A stretch of DNA of 64,000 nt from G016756615 sp035556195 (GCA_035556195.1 DATMFK010000011.1:124001-188000); one strand, 5' to 3'; positions 25,221-33,639 are shown, counted from the stretch's first letter. Numbers and translations are program-made. The notes: generated by a model from the sequence alone, not told the origin.

Positions 25221-26512
25221 TGGCTTCGACCCGCCGGCGCGTCGCCGACAATCACGCGATCACCTACGCTGAGACCCTCCACGATTTCCGTCAGTTCGCC
25301 GTCGGTCGAACCCGTCCTCACACGGACCGGCTTGGGCCGGCCATCCTCCAGCACGTAGAGCGTGCGCATGCCGTCGGGTGCGGTATCGCGCGAGAGTTGC
25401 CCCATGCCGCGCCGCATGCGGGGCATGAAAAGTCGCTGCAGGCTCCAGCCCGAGCCGGTCTCGGCGATGGGCGGGCGGTAGCGGAAGGCAGCGCTGGGGA
25501 CGGTGATGACGTTCTTGGCCTCTCTGGTGATCACGGAGACGGTGGCGGTCATGCCCGGTCGCAGAAGCAGTTCCTCGTTCTCGACATCGAGCCGGGCATC
25601 GTAGGTCACGACGCCCTCGGTGGTGACCGAGGCATAGGCGATGTCGCGGATCTCGGCATCGAAAGTGCGTCCGGGAAAGGCATCGACGGTGAAGCTGGCC
25701 TTTTGGCCGGGTTGGACGGTGCCGATGTCGGCTTCGTCGATGGCGGCCTTGAGCTCCATCTTCGCCAGATCCGCGGCGATGACGAAGAGGACCGGAGCCT
25801 GCAGCGAGGAGGCGACTGTCTGGCCCGGATCGACCGAGCGGGTAAGGACGACCCCGTCGATCGGGGCGTAGATGGTGCTCTTCGCGAGATCCGCCTGCTG
25901 CAGCTTCAGTTCGGCCCCGGCGATGGCAAGATTGGCTTCTGCGCTCAGCACGGCGCTGGCCGCCCGATCGCGCGCCGCTGTCGCCGTGTCGAGCGCCTGT
26001 GCCGCCGCCATGCCGCGGGCGGTGAGTTGCTGTGTCCGGGTGTAGTTCTGCTCGGTTTCCTGCAAGGTGGTGCGCGCATCGGCAAGCTTCGCTTCAGCCG
26101 CCTTCACGGAGGCCTCGCCGCGCTCGACCTGGGCGGTAATCCTGGTCGTGTCCAGCGCGGCCAGGACATCGCCCTTGGCGACGTGCTGATTCTCGGTAAC
26201 CGCGACGGAACGCACGACGCCGGAAAGCTCACTGGATATGTCGACCTGGATCAGCGGCTGCAGTGTGCCGGTGGCCGAAACTTCGATGGTCAGGTTGCCG
26301 CGCTCCACCGGCACCGACGCGAAGCTCGGGCCGGGCGCCGGTGCGCCGAAAGAGCGATAAGCTCCATAGATCGCGCCGACCGCGACCAGTACCGCGACAG
26401 CGTAGAGACCGAGCCGGCGCCGCCTTGAGCCGCGTGGCTTGAGATCGAGTGCGAGAGCCGCCTCGAGAGGCGGGGTGCTCTCCACCCGCGGACGATCGAC
26501 AATTTGGTCCAT
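25217..26512 (-). CDS. MacA-like periplasmic adaptor (HlyD/RND-MFP family)
   Basis: A 431-residue protein with a cytoplasmic N-terminal tail, one transmembrane helix (LGLYAVAVLVAVGAIYG) and a periplasmic part containing a lipoyl-like domain (NQHVAKGDVLAALDT), a coiled coil (about residues 130-200) and a barrel domain. It would link the MacB-type transporter to an outer-membrane channel. GGGGAGAGG precedes the ATG. It is first in the adaptor-ATPase-permease operon; no outer-membrane factor is nearby. Confidence 0.92.
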   Translation of the reverse strand: MDQIVDRPRVESTPPLEAALALDLKPRGSRRRRLGLYAVAVLVAVGAIYGAYRSFGAPAPGPSFASVPVERGNLTIEVSATGTLQPLIQVDISSELSGVVRSVAVTENQHVAKGDVLAALDTTRITAQVERGEASVKAAEAKLADARTTLQETEQNYTRTQQLTARGMAAAQALDTATAARDRAASAVLSAEANLAIAGAELKLQQADLAKSTIYAPIDGVVLTRSVDPGQTVASSLQAPVLFVIAADLAKMELKAAIDEADIGTVQPGQKASFTVDAFPGRTFDAEIRDIAYASVTTEGVVTYDARLDVENEELLLRPGMTATVSVITREAKNVITVPSAAFRYRPPIAETGSGWSLQRLFMPRMRRGMGQLSRDTAPDGMRTLYVLEDGRPKPVRVRTGSTDGELTEIVEGLSVGDRVIVGDAPAGRSQ

Positions 26513-26652
26513 TGCGGACCTCTCCCCAAATGCGCTCTAAAGAGTCCCTACACTAGCCAGATCATATGCGTGGCAGCTGATTTCAAATTAAATTTCGCTC
26601 ATGTTGTCATTGCGGCGCCGGAGGTTGAAGCGGCGCTCAAAGGAGGAACTGG

Positions 26653-27570
26653 ATGTCGAAGCGCCGATACGCCGTCTATGACGTCTTCGCCGACAGGGTT
26701 CTGGCCGGCAATCCGCTGGCTGTCGTCCTTGATGCCCACGGCCTGAGTGACGAGGCGATGCAACGCATCGCCCGCGAATTCAACCTTTCCGAAACCACAT
26801 TTGTATTTCCGCCGGCCAACCCGCTGCATCGTGCGAATGTGCGCATCTTCACGCCCAACTATGAATTGCCCTTCGCCGGCCATCCGACGGTCGGCACGGC
26901 GATCGCCTTGACGCAGGCCGCGGCCGAGGCGGGCGAGCAGCATGCCGGCATATTCGTCCTGGAAGAGAAGGTCGGCCCGGTGCGCTGCGCGGTGACGGGA
27001 AACGGCGACTTGGCCTTCGCCGAATTCGACTTGCCGAAGCTGCCCGAGGCGTTGCCGCTTTCGGCCAGCGCGGAGGCGATCGGCGCGGCTCTCGGGCTTG
27101 ATGCCAACGAAATCGGTTTCGAGAACCATCGCGTTGGCCTGTGGTCGGCGGGTGTGCCCTATATCACCGTGCCTGTCGCATTGCTTGCCGTGGCGGGCCG
27201 CGCGGCGCTCGACGGCCCCGCCTGGCTCGACCTTGCACCGAGGCGAGAAGGCGGCGCGCCGGCCTGCGCCTATGTCTACACGCGCGAGACGGCAGCCAAG
27301 GACACTTCCTTCCACGCGCGCATGTTCGTGCCGGGAAGCCCCGGCTACGAGGATCCCGCGACCGGATCGGCGGCCGCGGCCTTCTCCGGCGTCATCCAGC
27401 ATTTCGACAGGCCGGTGGACGGTCCGGCACAATACTGGATCGAGCAGGGCGTCGAAATGGGGAGGCCGTCCCGCATCCGTCTGGAACTCGAGATCGAGCA
27501 GGGAAAAATCGCGACGGCACGAATCGGCGGCCATGCGGTGAAGTTTGCCGAGGGAACCTTGGAGGTCTGA
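26653..27570 (+). CDS. PhzF-family isomerase
   Basis: A 305-residue protein of the PhzF/diaminopimelate-epimerase fold. It shows the catalytic glutamate context FNLSETTFVF, FAGHPTVGTAIAL and the late DPATGSAAAAF phosphate-like loop. Family members isomerise small molecules; the name comes from phenazine synthesis, but nothing here indicates phenazines. A strong AAAGGAGGA lies before the ATG. It converges with the hydrolase gene eight bases downstream. Confidence 0.9.
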   Translation: MSKRRYAVYDVFADRVLAGNPLAVVLDAHGLSDEAMQRIAREFNLSETTFVFPPANPLHRANVRIFTPNYELPFAGHPTVGTAIALTQAAAEAGEQHAGIFVLEEKVGPVRCAVTGNGDLAFAEFDLPKLPEALPLSASAEAIGAALGLDANEIGFENHRVGLWSAGVPYITVPVALLAVAGRAALDGPAWLDLAPRREGGAPACAYVYTRETAAKDTSFHARMFVPGSPGYEDPATGSAAAAFSGVIQHFDRPVDGPAQYWIEQGVEMGRPSRIRLELEIEQGKIATARIGGHAVKFAEGTLEV

Positions 27571-27578
27571 GTCGAGGA

Positions 27579-28187
27579 CTACCGCCAACTCCGCAATATC
27601 TCGTCCGTTTCAGCGGTTTCGACCTGCTGTCCAAGCCGTTGATGGTAGAAGGTCATCAGGGCGTCGTGGGTCTCATCGGACGAACTGCAAAGAGCATCCG
27701 TCACCACCACGACCCTATAGCCCCGATCGACCGCGCCGAGCACTGTCGCCAGCACGCAGACGTCGGTCTCCGTGCCGGTCATCACGAGCGTGTTGATGTC
27801 GGTGCTCGCAAGCAGGGCGTCCAGCCTGCCCTCCGTCCAAGGGGAATAGACACGCTTGTCGATGACCTTCGCCGGCGGCGCGAATCGCCCGAGGGAAGGC
27901 AGGAGCTCGATCTTCTCCGTGCCGATCACTTCGATCGTGACTTCAGCCCATCGCCGATAATAGCGTTGCCATGCTCCCACGCCCTCGCCGGGACGTTCTG
28001 CCGGTATGAAACGCGTGAAGATCGTCTGAGCGGGGCGGTGGGCAACGATCCGCTCGACATTGGGTAGAACGCGGGCCATCCACGGCGTCGCCCAGGGCGC
28101 GCCTTCGTCGAAGATCCGCTGCATGTCGATACACAAATGCACGGTCTCCGCGTCAAGCGGGCCGTAGGTCAGGCCGGAAGCAGCCAT
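27579..28187 (-). CDS. Isochorismatase-like cysteine hydrolase
   Basis: A 202-residue hydrolase with the expected catalytic triad contexts: aspartate in LCIDMQRIF, a lysine in VIDKRVYSP, and the nucleophilic cysteine in GTETDVCVLATVLGAVDRGYRV. The substrate is unknown; relatives cleave amides such as nicotinamide. I use the ATG at 28187 because similarity starts at MAASGLTYG. An EcfG-type promoter ends 31 bases upstream, making it the first member of the stress-linked set. Confidence 0.85.
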   Translation of the reverse strand: MAASGLTYGPLDAETVHLCIDMQRIFDEGAPWATPWMARVLPNVERIVAHRPAQTIFTRFIPAERPGEGVGAWQRYYRRWAEVTIEVIGTEKIELLPSLGRFAPPAKVIDKRVYSPWTEGRLDALLASTDINTLVMTGTETDVCVLATVLGAVDRGYRVVVVTDALCSSSDETHDALMTFYHQRLGQQVETAETDEILRSWR

Positions 28188-28218
28188 GCCGGGAACTCCA
28201 ATCGCTCGGAATGGGTCC

Positions 28219-28244
28219 AACGCCGATGACGGCCGCGGCGTTCC
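28219..28244 (-). promoter_or_regulatory. EcfG-type promoter of the isochorismatase-like gene
   Basis: On the minus strand GGAAC (28244-28240) is followed after 17 bases by CGTT (28222-28219). The start codon is at 28187. Confidence 0.55.
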
Positions 28245-28343
28245 GCTGGTTCGATTGTGTTTTCCGCAACATAAAGAGAAAATGGTCTGGACAGGTCAGA
28301 TCGCGATGGCTATATGCGCCATCAACCGCTGCCGAGCGGGTGT

Positions 28344-28419
<76 letters not shown>

Positions 28420-28549
28420 TTTAACTTCCGATTTCATCCGTTTTCCCCACCGCGCGGCTAGCATTCAGCCGAATGCCATAGGCGTGGGTACCGGCAGAGG
28501 AGCCGGAACACGAACGCCTCACCTTCATGTCGAATATCTGTCAGATGCA

Positions 28550-28585
28550 CACATCGGACGGTGTTCCAGAGCACTGTCCGATGTG
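28550..28585. repeat. 16-bp stem-loop downstream of the PRC-barrel gene
   Basis: Positions 28550-28565 pair with 28570-28585 around a CCAG loop, with two G-T pairs. It lies 40 bases beyond the stop of the minus-strand PRC-barrel gene. No T-run follows on either strand, so it may be an intergenic repeat rather than a true terminator. Confidence 0.6.
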
Positions 28586-28625
28586 CGAACTTCGTGGATC
28601 TGGGGCGTGGCCGACCAGAGCGTCG

Positions 28626-28922
28626 CTAGTCGTGATGCTCCGGCATGTTCTCCAGCTGGTCCTTCGTCCATGACGTGACGCCGTGGATATTGCCATCTTC
28701 GTCGCGCATGAAGTCCAACTGAGTGGCGGCGACGGCAACAGGCTTTGCCCCGATGCCGAGAAAGCCGCCGACATCGACCACCACTCTACTGGTTGAGCCG
28801 TTCCCATGGACGTGCGAAACCGAACCGATCTCCTCGTCGTTCGGTCCATAGATAGCGGCACCCTCCAGGATTGAAGGAATCAATTCCGATTCGGTAAGCC
28901 GGACATGGTTGCTGTGATCCAT
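28626..28922 (-). CDS. PRC-barrel domain protein
   Basis: A 98-residue protein with one PRC-barrel (about residues 18-75: LEGAAIYGPNDEEIGSVSHV then VVVDVGGFLGIG). The PRC-barrel fold mediates protein-protein or RNA-related contacts; free-standing versions are frequent in alphaproteobacterial stress regulons. AGGAGG lies just before the ATG. A GGAAC-N16-GGTT promoter sits 30 bases upstream, and the divergent small gene at 29073 has its own EcfG-type promoter. Confidence 0.85.
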   Translation of the reverse strand: MDHSNHVRLTESELIPSILEGAAIYGPNDEEIGSVSHVHGNGSTSRVVVDVGGFLGIGAKPVAVAATQLDFMRDEDGNIHGVTSWTKDQLENMPEHHD

Positions 28923-28951
28923 TGCTTTGCCTCCTTGGGCTGGATGGCCGT

Positions 28952-28976
28952 AACCTGCCAATCGGCCATCCGTTCC
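28952..28976 (-). promoter_or_regulatory. EcfG-type promoter of the PRC-barrel gene
   Basis: On the minus strand GGAAC (28976-28972) is followed after 16 bases by GGTT (28955-28952), 30 bases before the start codon. Confidence 0.5.
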
Positions 28977-29023
28977 GAAGCAGCCCAACGAGCTGGCAGA
29001 TGTCTCGCCCGCCTGCCGGACTC

Positions 29024-29048
29024 GGAACAATCGTCGCTCTTCGCTGTT
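29024..29048 (+). promoter_or_regulatory. EcfG-type promoter of the 79-residue protein gene
   Basis: GGAAC (29024-29028), 16 bases, then TGTT (29045-29048). The start codon is at 29073. Confidence 0.55.
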
Positions 29049-29072
29049 TGCGTCGCGACACAGGAGGATGAC

Positions 29073-29312
29073 ATGCCCGACAACCCCAAGGTCATTCCGC
29101 CGGTTAGGGCACCGGAGACGGAGGGCCTGCCGCACAAGCGCCGGGACGAGATGAACACGGACAAGGGGGGAGCGCCGGTCAATCCCGATACGAGCGGGGA
29201 AGCGCCACCGAGCGCCGATCCCTTGAAAGACCCATTTGCTGAACGTCGCAGCGATGCCCCCGATCAAGCGAACGTCACGCCCAGGCCTACCGACAATCCC
29301 ATTGACGAGTGA
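29073..29312 (+). CDS. Small proline-rich, probably disordered protein
   Basis: A 79-residue hydrophilic protein rich in proline, aspartate and asparagine, with no predicted helix, membrane segment or known domain. It carries phrases such as PVNPDTSGEAPPSADP and ends in NPIDE. I do not recognise a family with a known function. CAGGAGG precedes the ATG and an EcfG-type promoter lies just upstream, so it is probably a general-stress protein. It resembles in composition the small proteins at 30487, 31185 and 32868. Confidence 0.65.
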   Translation: MPDNPKVIPPVRAPETEGLPHKRRDEMNTDKGGAPVNPDTSGEAPPSADPLKDPFAERRSDAPDQANVTPRPTDNPIDE

Positions 29313-29753
29313 GGACGTGACCGGAATCGATGTGGCGGTGCGGCGCGAGGTCGGGTTGCCCGTCGTGGATCGGTGCTGACCGCCTAGAGGACTGAAGGGA
29401 CTGATCAAGAGGATGCGGCCGGCGATCCCAACCTCGGTTGCCTGAATGCGCCGGCCGCCCGCGACGTCTGACGGTCGCAAAATCGGTCTAGCAGGATTTC
29501 GGGAGAAATATTGTTAAACTTGTTTAATGAATCATTGTCTTGCCTGGTTGTCTAAGCTTGCTAAGAAAGCGTGCAGGTGAAAATCGCAGGCTCTACGTCC
29601 TATACTTGATGGTCCTATCTGCCAAATTGGTAGGCTACTGCATTGACGATGGTCGGAGAAGAACCGGCAGTCATGGAACACTAACGCCTGCAGTTCGCCC
29701 CCATGAGGCCGGATCTGCATCCCGCACCAAGCCCGCCGGCTAATTCACCGAAC
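29313..29753. other. Intergenic region with no recognisable gene
   Basis: No supported coding region. The stretch around 29500-29600 is clearly richer in A and T than its surroundings. The short frames here have neither a ribosome binding site nor family resemblance. Confidence 0.5.
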
Positions 29754-30203
29754 TCAAACAGGCTTGGGAACCGGCTCCGAGGGCAAGGTGAACACACTCG
29801 CGCCGTCCCGGGCCTCTGCCTTCGCGAAGCCGATGATCCGAAACCACTTCGTGACGTCGTCGCGCTTCGACCAGCTGTGGAAGGATATCGGCAGATTTCC
29901 GCAAAGAGCCTGGATCCGCCTGATATGGCGCTTGCAGAAGCGAACCGACGAGGCGCTGAAGAAGCTTTCATCGGCAGCGAAGGACGCGAGAGCGTGGCTG
30001 TCGGTTTCGCGCCAGGCAATGATGGCAACGGGTTCCCCATTGTCCAGAATAGTGTGGGCACGGCCCTCGCGAAGGTCCATGAGCAATCCATCCTGCACGG
30101 ATTGCTTGGTTTTCCCTGCCGCCTTGTATTCCTGGCTCATGCGCTCGGCGATATGACTGAAGACCCTGGCAAGATCGCGCGGCGTGGCGGTCCGATAATC
30201 CAT
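29754..30203 (-). CDS. Hypothetical protein, possibly GNAT-like
   Basis: A 149-residue soluble protein of uncertain family. A central beta-strand pair (HTILDNGEPVAIIAWRET) and a C-terminal WFRIIGFAKAE segment resemble the strand pattern of GNAT acetyltransferases or phage proteins of similar fold, but no acetyl-CoA motif is convincing. GGAGACA precedes the ATG. I found no EcfG-type promoter upstream. It faces away from the small gene at 30487. Confidence 0.6.
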   Translation of the reverse strand: MDYRTATPRDLARVFSHIAERMSQEYKAAGKTKQSVQDGLLMDLREGRAHTILDNGEPVAIIAWRETDSHALASFAADESFFSASSVRFCKRHIRRIQALCGNLPISFHSWSKRDDVTKWFRIIGFAKAEARDGASVFTLPSEPVPKPV

Positions 30204-30435
30204 CCAATTGTCTCCGTCGCTGACTACGATCCAATAGCAATGCGAGAAGGGCAGCTTAAATCCTGCGGCAGTAAATCAAAATATGGCGTATCGCGGCAAT
30301 TCGAGCGCGCCGGTTTCCGTAGCCTCCCTAGGACTGTTCTGCGCGATCCAGCCCTTTCAACAGCTGCCCTGGGGAAAATTGCGCGAGGTACAGGGGAAGT
30401 CATTTGTCCAGCGATGCTGTCGGCTGACAGGAAGA

Positions 30436-30460
30436 GGAACCCAACGCCTGCCTCTCAGTT
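30436..30460 (+). promoter_or_regulatory. EcfG-type promoter of the 58-residue protein gene
   Basis: GGAAC (30436-30440), 16 bases, then AGTT (30457-30460). The start codon is at 30487. Confidence 0.55.
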
Positions 30461-30486
30461 GGATCAGGGACAAAAGGATAGCTGCC

Positions 30487-30663
30487 ATGCCCACGACGCC
30501 GCATTCCGAAGACCCGGCCGAAGGCTCACGCGAGACGATCGACCGCGAATTGAAGCGGACAGAGGCGGATCAGGACGAAGCCCAGGCGACTGAAGGCGGC
30601 CAGCAGAAGGAGCGAGGGGCTCGAAATGAGGACGCTGCTCGCGCCCCTGCTGGCAAGCCCTAG
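30487..30663 (+). CDS. Small charged disordered protein
   Basis: A 58-residue protein with very high charge (runs such as RELKRTEADQDEAQ) and no hydrophobic core. Function is unknown. AAAGGA lies before the ATG and an EcfG-type promoter 27 bases upstream, which strongly supports that this short frame is real. The longer frame that extends upstream to 30283 crosses the promoter and is rejected. Confidence 0.6.
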   Translation: MPTTPHSEDPAEGSRETIDRELKRTEADQDEAQATEGGQQKERGARNEDAARAPAGKP

Positions 30664-30711
30664 GCTGCTTCGCAATCCGCCTGCTTCAGGCAGCTCACGG
30701 GAGCGCAGGCG

Positions 30712-30966
30712 TCATTCGCCATGGTGGCCGAGGGACTCCGTGGTGGTCAATAGAGCCATCCGTGTTTCGACAAGATCGCGGTGCTGAAGCCAGGTGGCGA
30801 GGATCTGATTCAACAAATCGAGATATTGCTCCGCCCGCTTGGTATCGTGGTTATCAACGCGCAGGCGTTCGACCAGCATACGTTGCTTCAAAACACGAAC
30901 CTCACCTTCCGTGATGTGCTCAGTGACTTGAGCCAATCTGGCTATTTCCCGGTCCAGGCGCGACAT
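30712..30966 (-). CDS. Small helical hypothetical protein
   Basis: An 84-residue protein predicted to be two long amphipathic helices (LDREIARLAQVTEHI... and EQYLDLLNQILATWLQHRDL), possibly a coiled coil. I do not recognise its family. A weak GGAAA-N17-CGTT sequence lies too close to the start codon to be a convincing promoter. It is convergent with the 58-residue gene and divergent from the one at 31185. Confidence 0.6.
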   Translation of the reverse strand: MSRLDREIARLAQVTEHITEGEVRVLKQRMLVERLRVDNHDTKRAEQYLDLLNQILATWLQHRDLVETRMALLTTTESLGHHGE

Positions 30967-31133
30967 GCAGCCTAACGAATTCGAGCGGCCGATGTTTCCA
31001 TCGCCTTGACCGGTCGACCAGAAAGTTTTCCTGCAGGCGTCCCGGTCATTGCCGTGCAGGGCCATGCGATGAGAACTCCTCCGGCAGCGAGCAAACGGAA
31101 GCCACCAAAGGCGCTGCCATCCATAAGAGCTGG

Positions 31134-31159
31134 GGAACATTGACGAGCTGCCACCTGTT
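31134..31159 (+). promoter_or_regulatory. EcfG-type promoter of the 90-residue protein gene
   Basis: GGAAC (31134-31138), 17 bases, then TGTT (31156-31159). The start codon is at 31185. Confidence 0.55.
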
Positions 31160-31184
31160 CGGTCGGACCGCAAGGAGACTCGAT

Positions 31185-31457
31185 ATGACAACAACGCCCA
31201 AACAAGAACAGAGCCACAATGCGCGAGCGCCGGGAGGCGAGCCAAGGAGAGATGATCCGAGGGCTATTCCGGGCGCTGAAGACGAGCAATCTGGCGCTCC
31301 GAATGAGCCATCGAATACCGCAGCCTCTTCAGTCCAGACGCAGAGCCAACCTCCTGCCGATCGCGGACGTGGCATGCCCAGCGACCCAACTCTGGATATG
31401 AACGAGGAAATTGACGAAGAGGACGAGGAGGAGGAAAGCCCGACCAAGGCATTGTAA
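31185..31457 (+). CDS. Small acidic disordered protein
   Basis: A 90-residue hydrophilic protein, proline- and glutamine-rich in the first two thirds and ending in an acidic tract (EEIDEEDEEEE). No domain is recognised. The strong AAGGAG site before the ATG and the EcfG-type promoter 25 bases upstream support a genuine stress-induced gene. An acidic disordered tail suggests a chaperone-like or nucleic-acid-mimic role, but that is speculation. Confidence 0.65.
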   Translation: MTTTPKQEQSHNARAPGGEPRRDDPRAIPGAEDEQSGAPNEPSNTAASSVQTQSQPPADRGRGMPSDPTLDMNEEIDEEDEEEESPTKAL

Positions 31458-31643
31458 TAAGGTGCGGCCCCCCTGGCGCCGGAATGCCTGCGGCCGACCT
31501 GCAGCCTAGCCGCCACCGTGCGAATACTGGCATCCGGCTTGCCGGGTGCCGAAAGCAAGTGGGCACGCGCGCTTTGGCCAGCTCTGCCGCCGGAGTAGCG
31601 CCCTGCGACGCAGCCCTGGCGCGGAATTATTCGTTCAACGAGC

Positions 31644-31668
31644 GGAACAATATTGCCAGGGTGCCGTT
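31644..31668 (+). promoter_or_regulatory. EcfG-type promoter of the manganese catalase gene
   Basis: GGAAC (31644-31648), 16 bases, then CGTT (31665-31668), a consensus match. The start codon is at 31697. Confidence 0.65.
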
Positions 31669-31696
31669 CGGCCAGTTTCCCGAATGGAGACCGGCT

Positions 31697-32623
31697 ATGT
31701 TCTTACGCGTCGACAAGCTTCAGATCGAGCTGCCCGCACCAGCGCGCCGAGACGCCAACGCTGCGGCGGCCCTCCAGGAATTGCTGGGCGGAAAATACGG
31801 AGAGATGTCCACGCTCGGGAACTATCTGTTCCAGAGCTTCAACTTCAGATCAAAGACCAAGTTAAAGCCGTTCTACAGCCTGGTGGCCGCAATCACGGCT
31901 GAAGAGCTGGGCCATGTCGAGCTTGTCAGCAACGGTGTCGCAATGCTTGCAAACGGCCCCGACGTCCCGGATGCCGATATGGTCGGGCCTACCGATATTA
32001 CGGGCGCTCCCTTCGACATGATGAAGGATGCCAGGCTCGCCGCCGGATTCTTGTCCCATGGCGGGGGCGCGGTGCCGATCGACTCGAACGGACTGAGCTG
32101 GAATAAGGATTTCGTCACGACGACGGGCAATGTCATCTTCGATCTCCTGCACAATTTTCACCTCGAATGCGGCGCACGGCTGCACAAGCTTCGCGTATAC
32201 GAGACGCTCTCCGACCCGACAGGCAGGGAAATTTGCGGCTACCTGCTGGTGAGGGGCTCGGTGCATGCCCACTCCTACGCGCTTGCCCTCAAGAAAATAA
32301 CGGGCGTCGAAATCGAGAAGTTGCTCCCTACGCCCAACATTCCCTTGGCGAACATCCCGGAGAGCCAGAAATATCTGGACGAAGGTTCCCATCGCCGGCT
32401 CTATACGTTCAGCCCGGATGATTATCGCGAGATCTCCGGCATCTGGGGCAATGGCGAGATGGCCCTCCCTGACGATCCGCCAGGCGAGCTCGAAGTTGTC
32501 GAAGGCATGCCGGACGGCGGAAAGATTCAGGAATTGGTCGGCGAGCCGTCCGCCTTTACGCCGGACTACGCCCCCGAAGAGATGTTCGAGATCGCCGCCA
32601 AGCTCTATAAGGCGTCTCGCTAG
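31697..32623 (+). CDS. Manganese (non-heme) catalase
   Basis: A 308-residue dimanganese catalase that disproportionates hydrogen peroxide. Ligand contexts are visible: a glutamate in LQELLGGKYGEMSTL, EELGHVELV, and the second pair in HLECGARLHKLRVYE. N-terminal MFLRVDKLQIELP is typical of the family. GGAGA precedes the ATG at 31697; an in-frame extension upstream is rejected because it crosses a consensus EcfG-type promoter. A bidirectional terminator follows. It is the best-characterised enzyme of the stress cluster. Confidence 0.95.
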   Translation: MFLRVDKLQIELPAPARRDANAAAALQELLGGKYGEMSTLGNYLFQSFNFRSKTKLKPFYSLVAAITAEELGHVELVSNGVAMLANGPDVPDADMVGPTDITGAPFDMMKDARLAAGFLSHGGGAVPIDSNGLSWNKDFVTTTGNVIFDLLHNFHLECGARLHKLRVYETLSDPTGREICGYLLVRGSVHAHSYALALKKITGVEIEKLLPTPNIPLANIPESQKYLDEGSHRRLYTFSPDDYREISGIWGNGEMALPDDPPGELEVVEGMPDGGKIQELVGEPSAFTPDYAPEEMFEIAAKLYKASR

Positions 32624-32638
32624 CTTCACGGAAAAACA

Positions 32639-32677
32639 GGCGGCGGGCCGTCGCTCTCAAGCCTTGCCGCCTTTTTT
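32639..32677. terminator. Bidirectional Rho-independent terminator after the catalase gene
   Basis: GGCGGC (32639-32644) pairs with GCCGCC (32666-32671), followed by TTTTTT on the plus strand. The A-run at 32632-32636 supplies the T-run on the minus strand, so it also serves the convergent gene ending at 32657. Confidence 0.65.
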
Positions 32678-32857
32678 GCCTGGATGGTGGGTATGGTGCC
32701 GATCTCTTTCGCCGCCGCCTCCCGAAACATGGCTGGTGGTCCGACGCTCATCGTCCGCGGGCGGCTTCGTGATGTCAAGCGGCGCCTTGGCGTTCTCGTG
32801 AGAGGCTCCGGGCCCGCCTTGGCGAATGGTTTGAGGCGCCTTCTTTGATGTCGACAT
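32657..32857 (-). CDS. Small basic glycine/histidine-rich protein
   Basis: A 66-residue hydrophilic protein with an early KKAPQTIRQGGPG and a C-terminal histidine- and lysine-rich tail (RDRHHTHHPGKKGGKA) that could bind metal or nucleic acid. Its family and function are not recognised. It starts ten bases after the stop of the 61-residue gene and is probably transcribed with it from the EcfG-type promoter at 33135-33159. Confidence 0.55.
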   Translation of the reverse strand: MSTSKKAPQTIRQGGPGASHENAKAPLDITKPPADDERRTTSHVSGGGGERDRHHTHHPGKKGGKA

Positions 32858-32867
32858 AAGCTGCTCC

Positions 32868-33053
32868 TCAGCGGTCTTGCTGGTATCCCTGATTGGTCGT
32901 GTTGACCTTGGTATTTCCTTGCTGTCCTTGTCGATCCGGATCGGGCGCGCCCTGAACTCCATGACGTGAATCGTCGGGGTTCGCCTGTTTCCTGTCACCA
33001 GGTCCCTTGGGACTCCGGTTCTGAGGCGGTGTGGGTGGTAGCTTGGTGGACAT
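32868..33053 (-). CDS. Small proline/glutamine-rich disordered protein
   Basis: A 61-residue protein without hydrophobic core, rich in proline, glutamine, asparagine and glycine (PPTPPQNRSPKGPGD, QGQQGNTKVN). No domain is recognised. A consensus EcfG-type promoter ends about 80 bases upstream and the 66-residue gene follows ten bases downstream. It belongs compositionally with the disordered proteins at 29073, 30487 and 31185. Confidence 0.55.
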   Translation of the reverse strand: MSTKLPPTPPQNRSPKGPGDRKQANPDDSRHGVQGAPDPDRQGQQGNTKVNTTNQGYQQDR

Positions 33054-33134
33054 TGCTGCTCTCCGGGTGTGAGCTTGTCGAGAAGCGCTGGCCGCATGGT
33101 TGTGCTTGTCGCGTCCGCTTCTCCCTGACCTCTC

Positions 33135-33159
33135 AACGGTGGAGGCGGGATGGTGTTCC
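33135..33159 (-). promoter_or_regulatory. EcfG-type promoter of the two small genes at 32.7-33.1 kb
   Basis: On the minus strand GGAAC (33159-33155), 16 bases, then CGTT (33138-33135), a consensus match. Confidence 0.6.
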
Positions 33160-33237
33160 AGCGACAAGTGAGCCGGCGCGCCGAAAGCTGGAAAAGATCG
33201 GAGGGGATTCCCTGCCGTGGGGGTGGCGGCTGGGCAG

Positions 33238-33528
33238 TCAGGCGGCGGTGCTCGCGAGCCAATGCTGTGGTCGATCGCCAGCGTCATGCATCAGGATGTC
33301 GGCTTCCGCTGCAGCGGACACAAAGGCCTGCCTCGCCCTTTTGAGAAGCGATCGATTTCGTTTGCTGCCCATTGCCAATTCGAGTGCATCCTTGGCCGCG
33401 CTATAACCCCGGCCGCCTTGTTCAGGCCAATAGTGCAAAAGAATTTCCGACGCCTGGCTGGTAGTGGCGACATTGTGACTCGCGGTGCCGAGAATGACCC
33501 GAACCGGTTGGTCGAACTCATAATCCAT
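33238..33528 (-). CDS. DUF982 domain protein
   Basis: A 96-residue protein of the DUF982 family, small proteins common in rhizobia with no known function. The family pattern is visible: FDQPVRVI near the start, HYWPEQGGRGY, then ALELAMG and RQAFVSAAAEADIL. AGGAG precedes the ATG and a consensus EcfG-type promoter lies 30 bases upstream. It is one of three members in this block, with those at 39894 and 40236. Confidence 0.85.
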   Translation of the reverse strand: MDYEFDQPVRVILGTASHNVATTSQASEILLHYWPEQGGRGYSAAKDALELAMGSKRNRSLLKRARQAFVSAAAEADILMHDAGDRPQHWLASTAA

Positions 33529-33557
33529 CTTGGGAACTCCTACAGAAGCGCTTCCTC

Positions 33558-33582
33558 AACGAGGACGAGGAGAAAGGGTTCC
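33558..33582 (-). promoter_or_regulatory. EcfG-type promoter of the first DUF982 gene
   Basis: On the minus strand GGAAC (33582-33578), 16 bases, then CGTT (33561-33558), a consensus match 30 bases before the start. Confidence 0.65.
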
Positions 33583-33639
33583 GCGGAATGCTTGCTCGTG
33601 CCAATCCAGGAGAAGCCTTGCTGACAGCCGAACGCATGC

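Noticed and set aside
29532..29720. A 62-codon minus-strand frame in the gap after the 79-residue protein gene
   Set aside because: No ribosome binding site; composition looks random.
30974..30999. GGAAA-N17-CGTT on the minus strand before the 84-residue protein gene
   Set aside because: The -35 part has a mismatch and the -10 part lies only 8 bases from the start codon.
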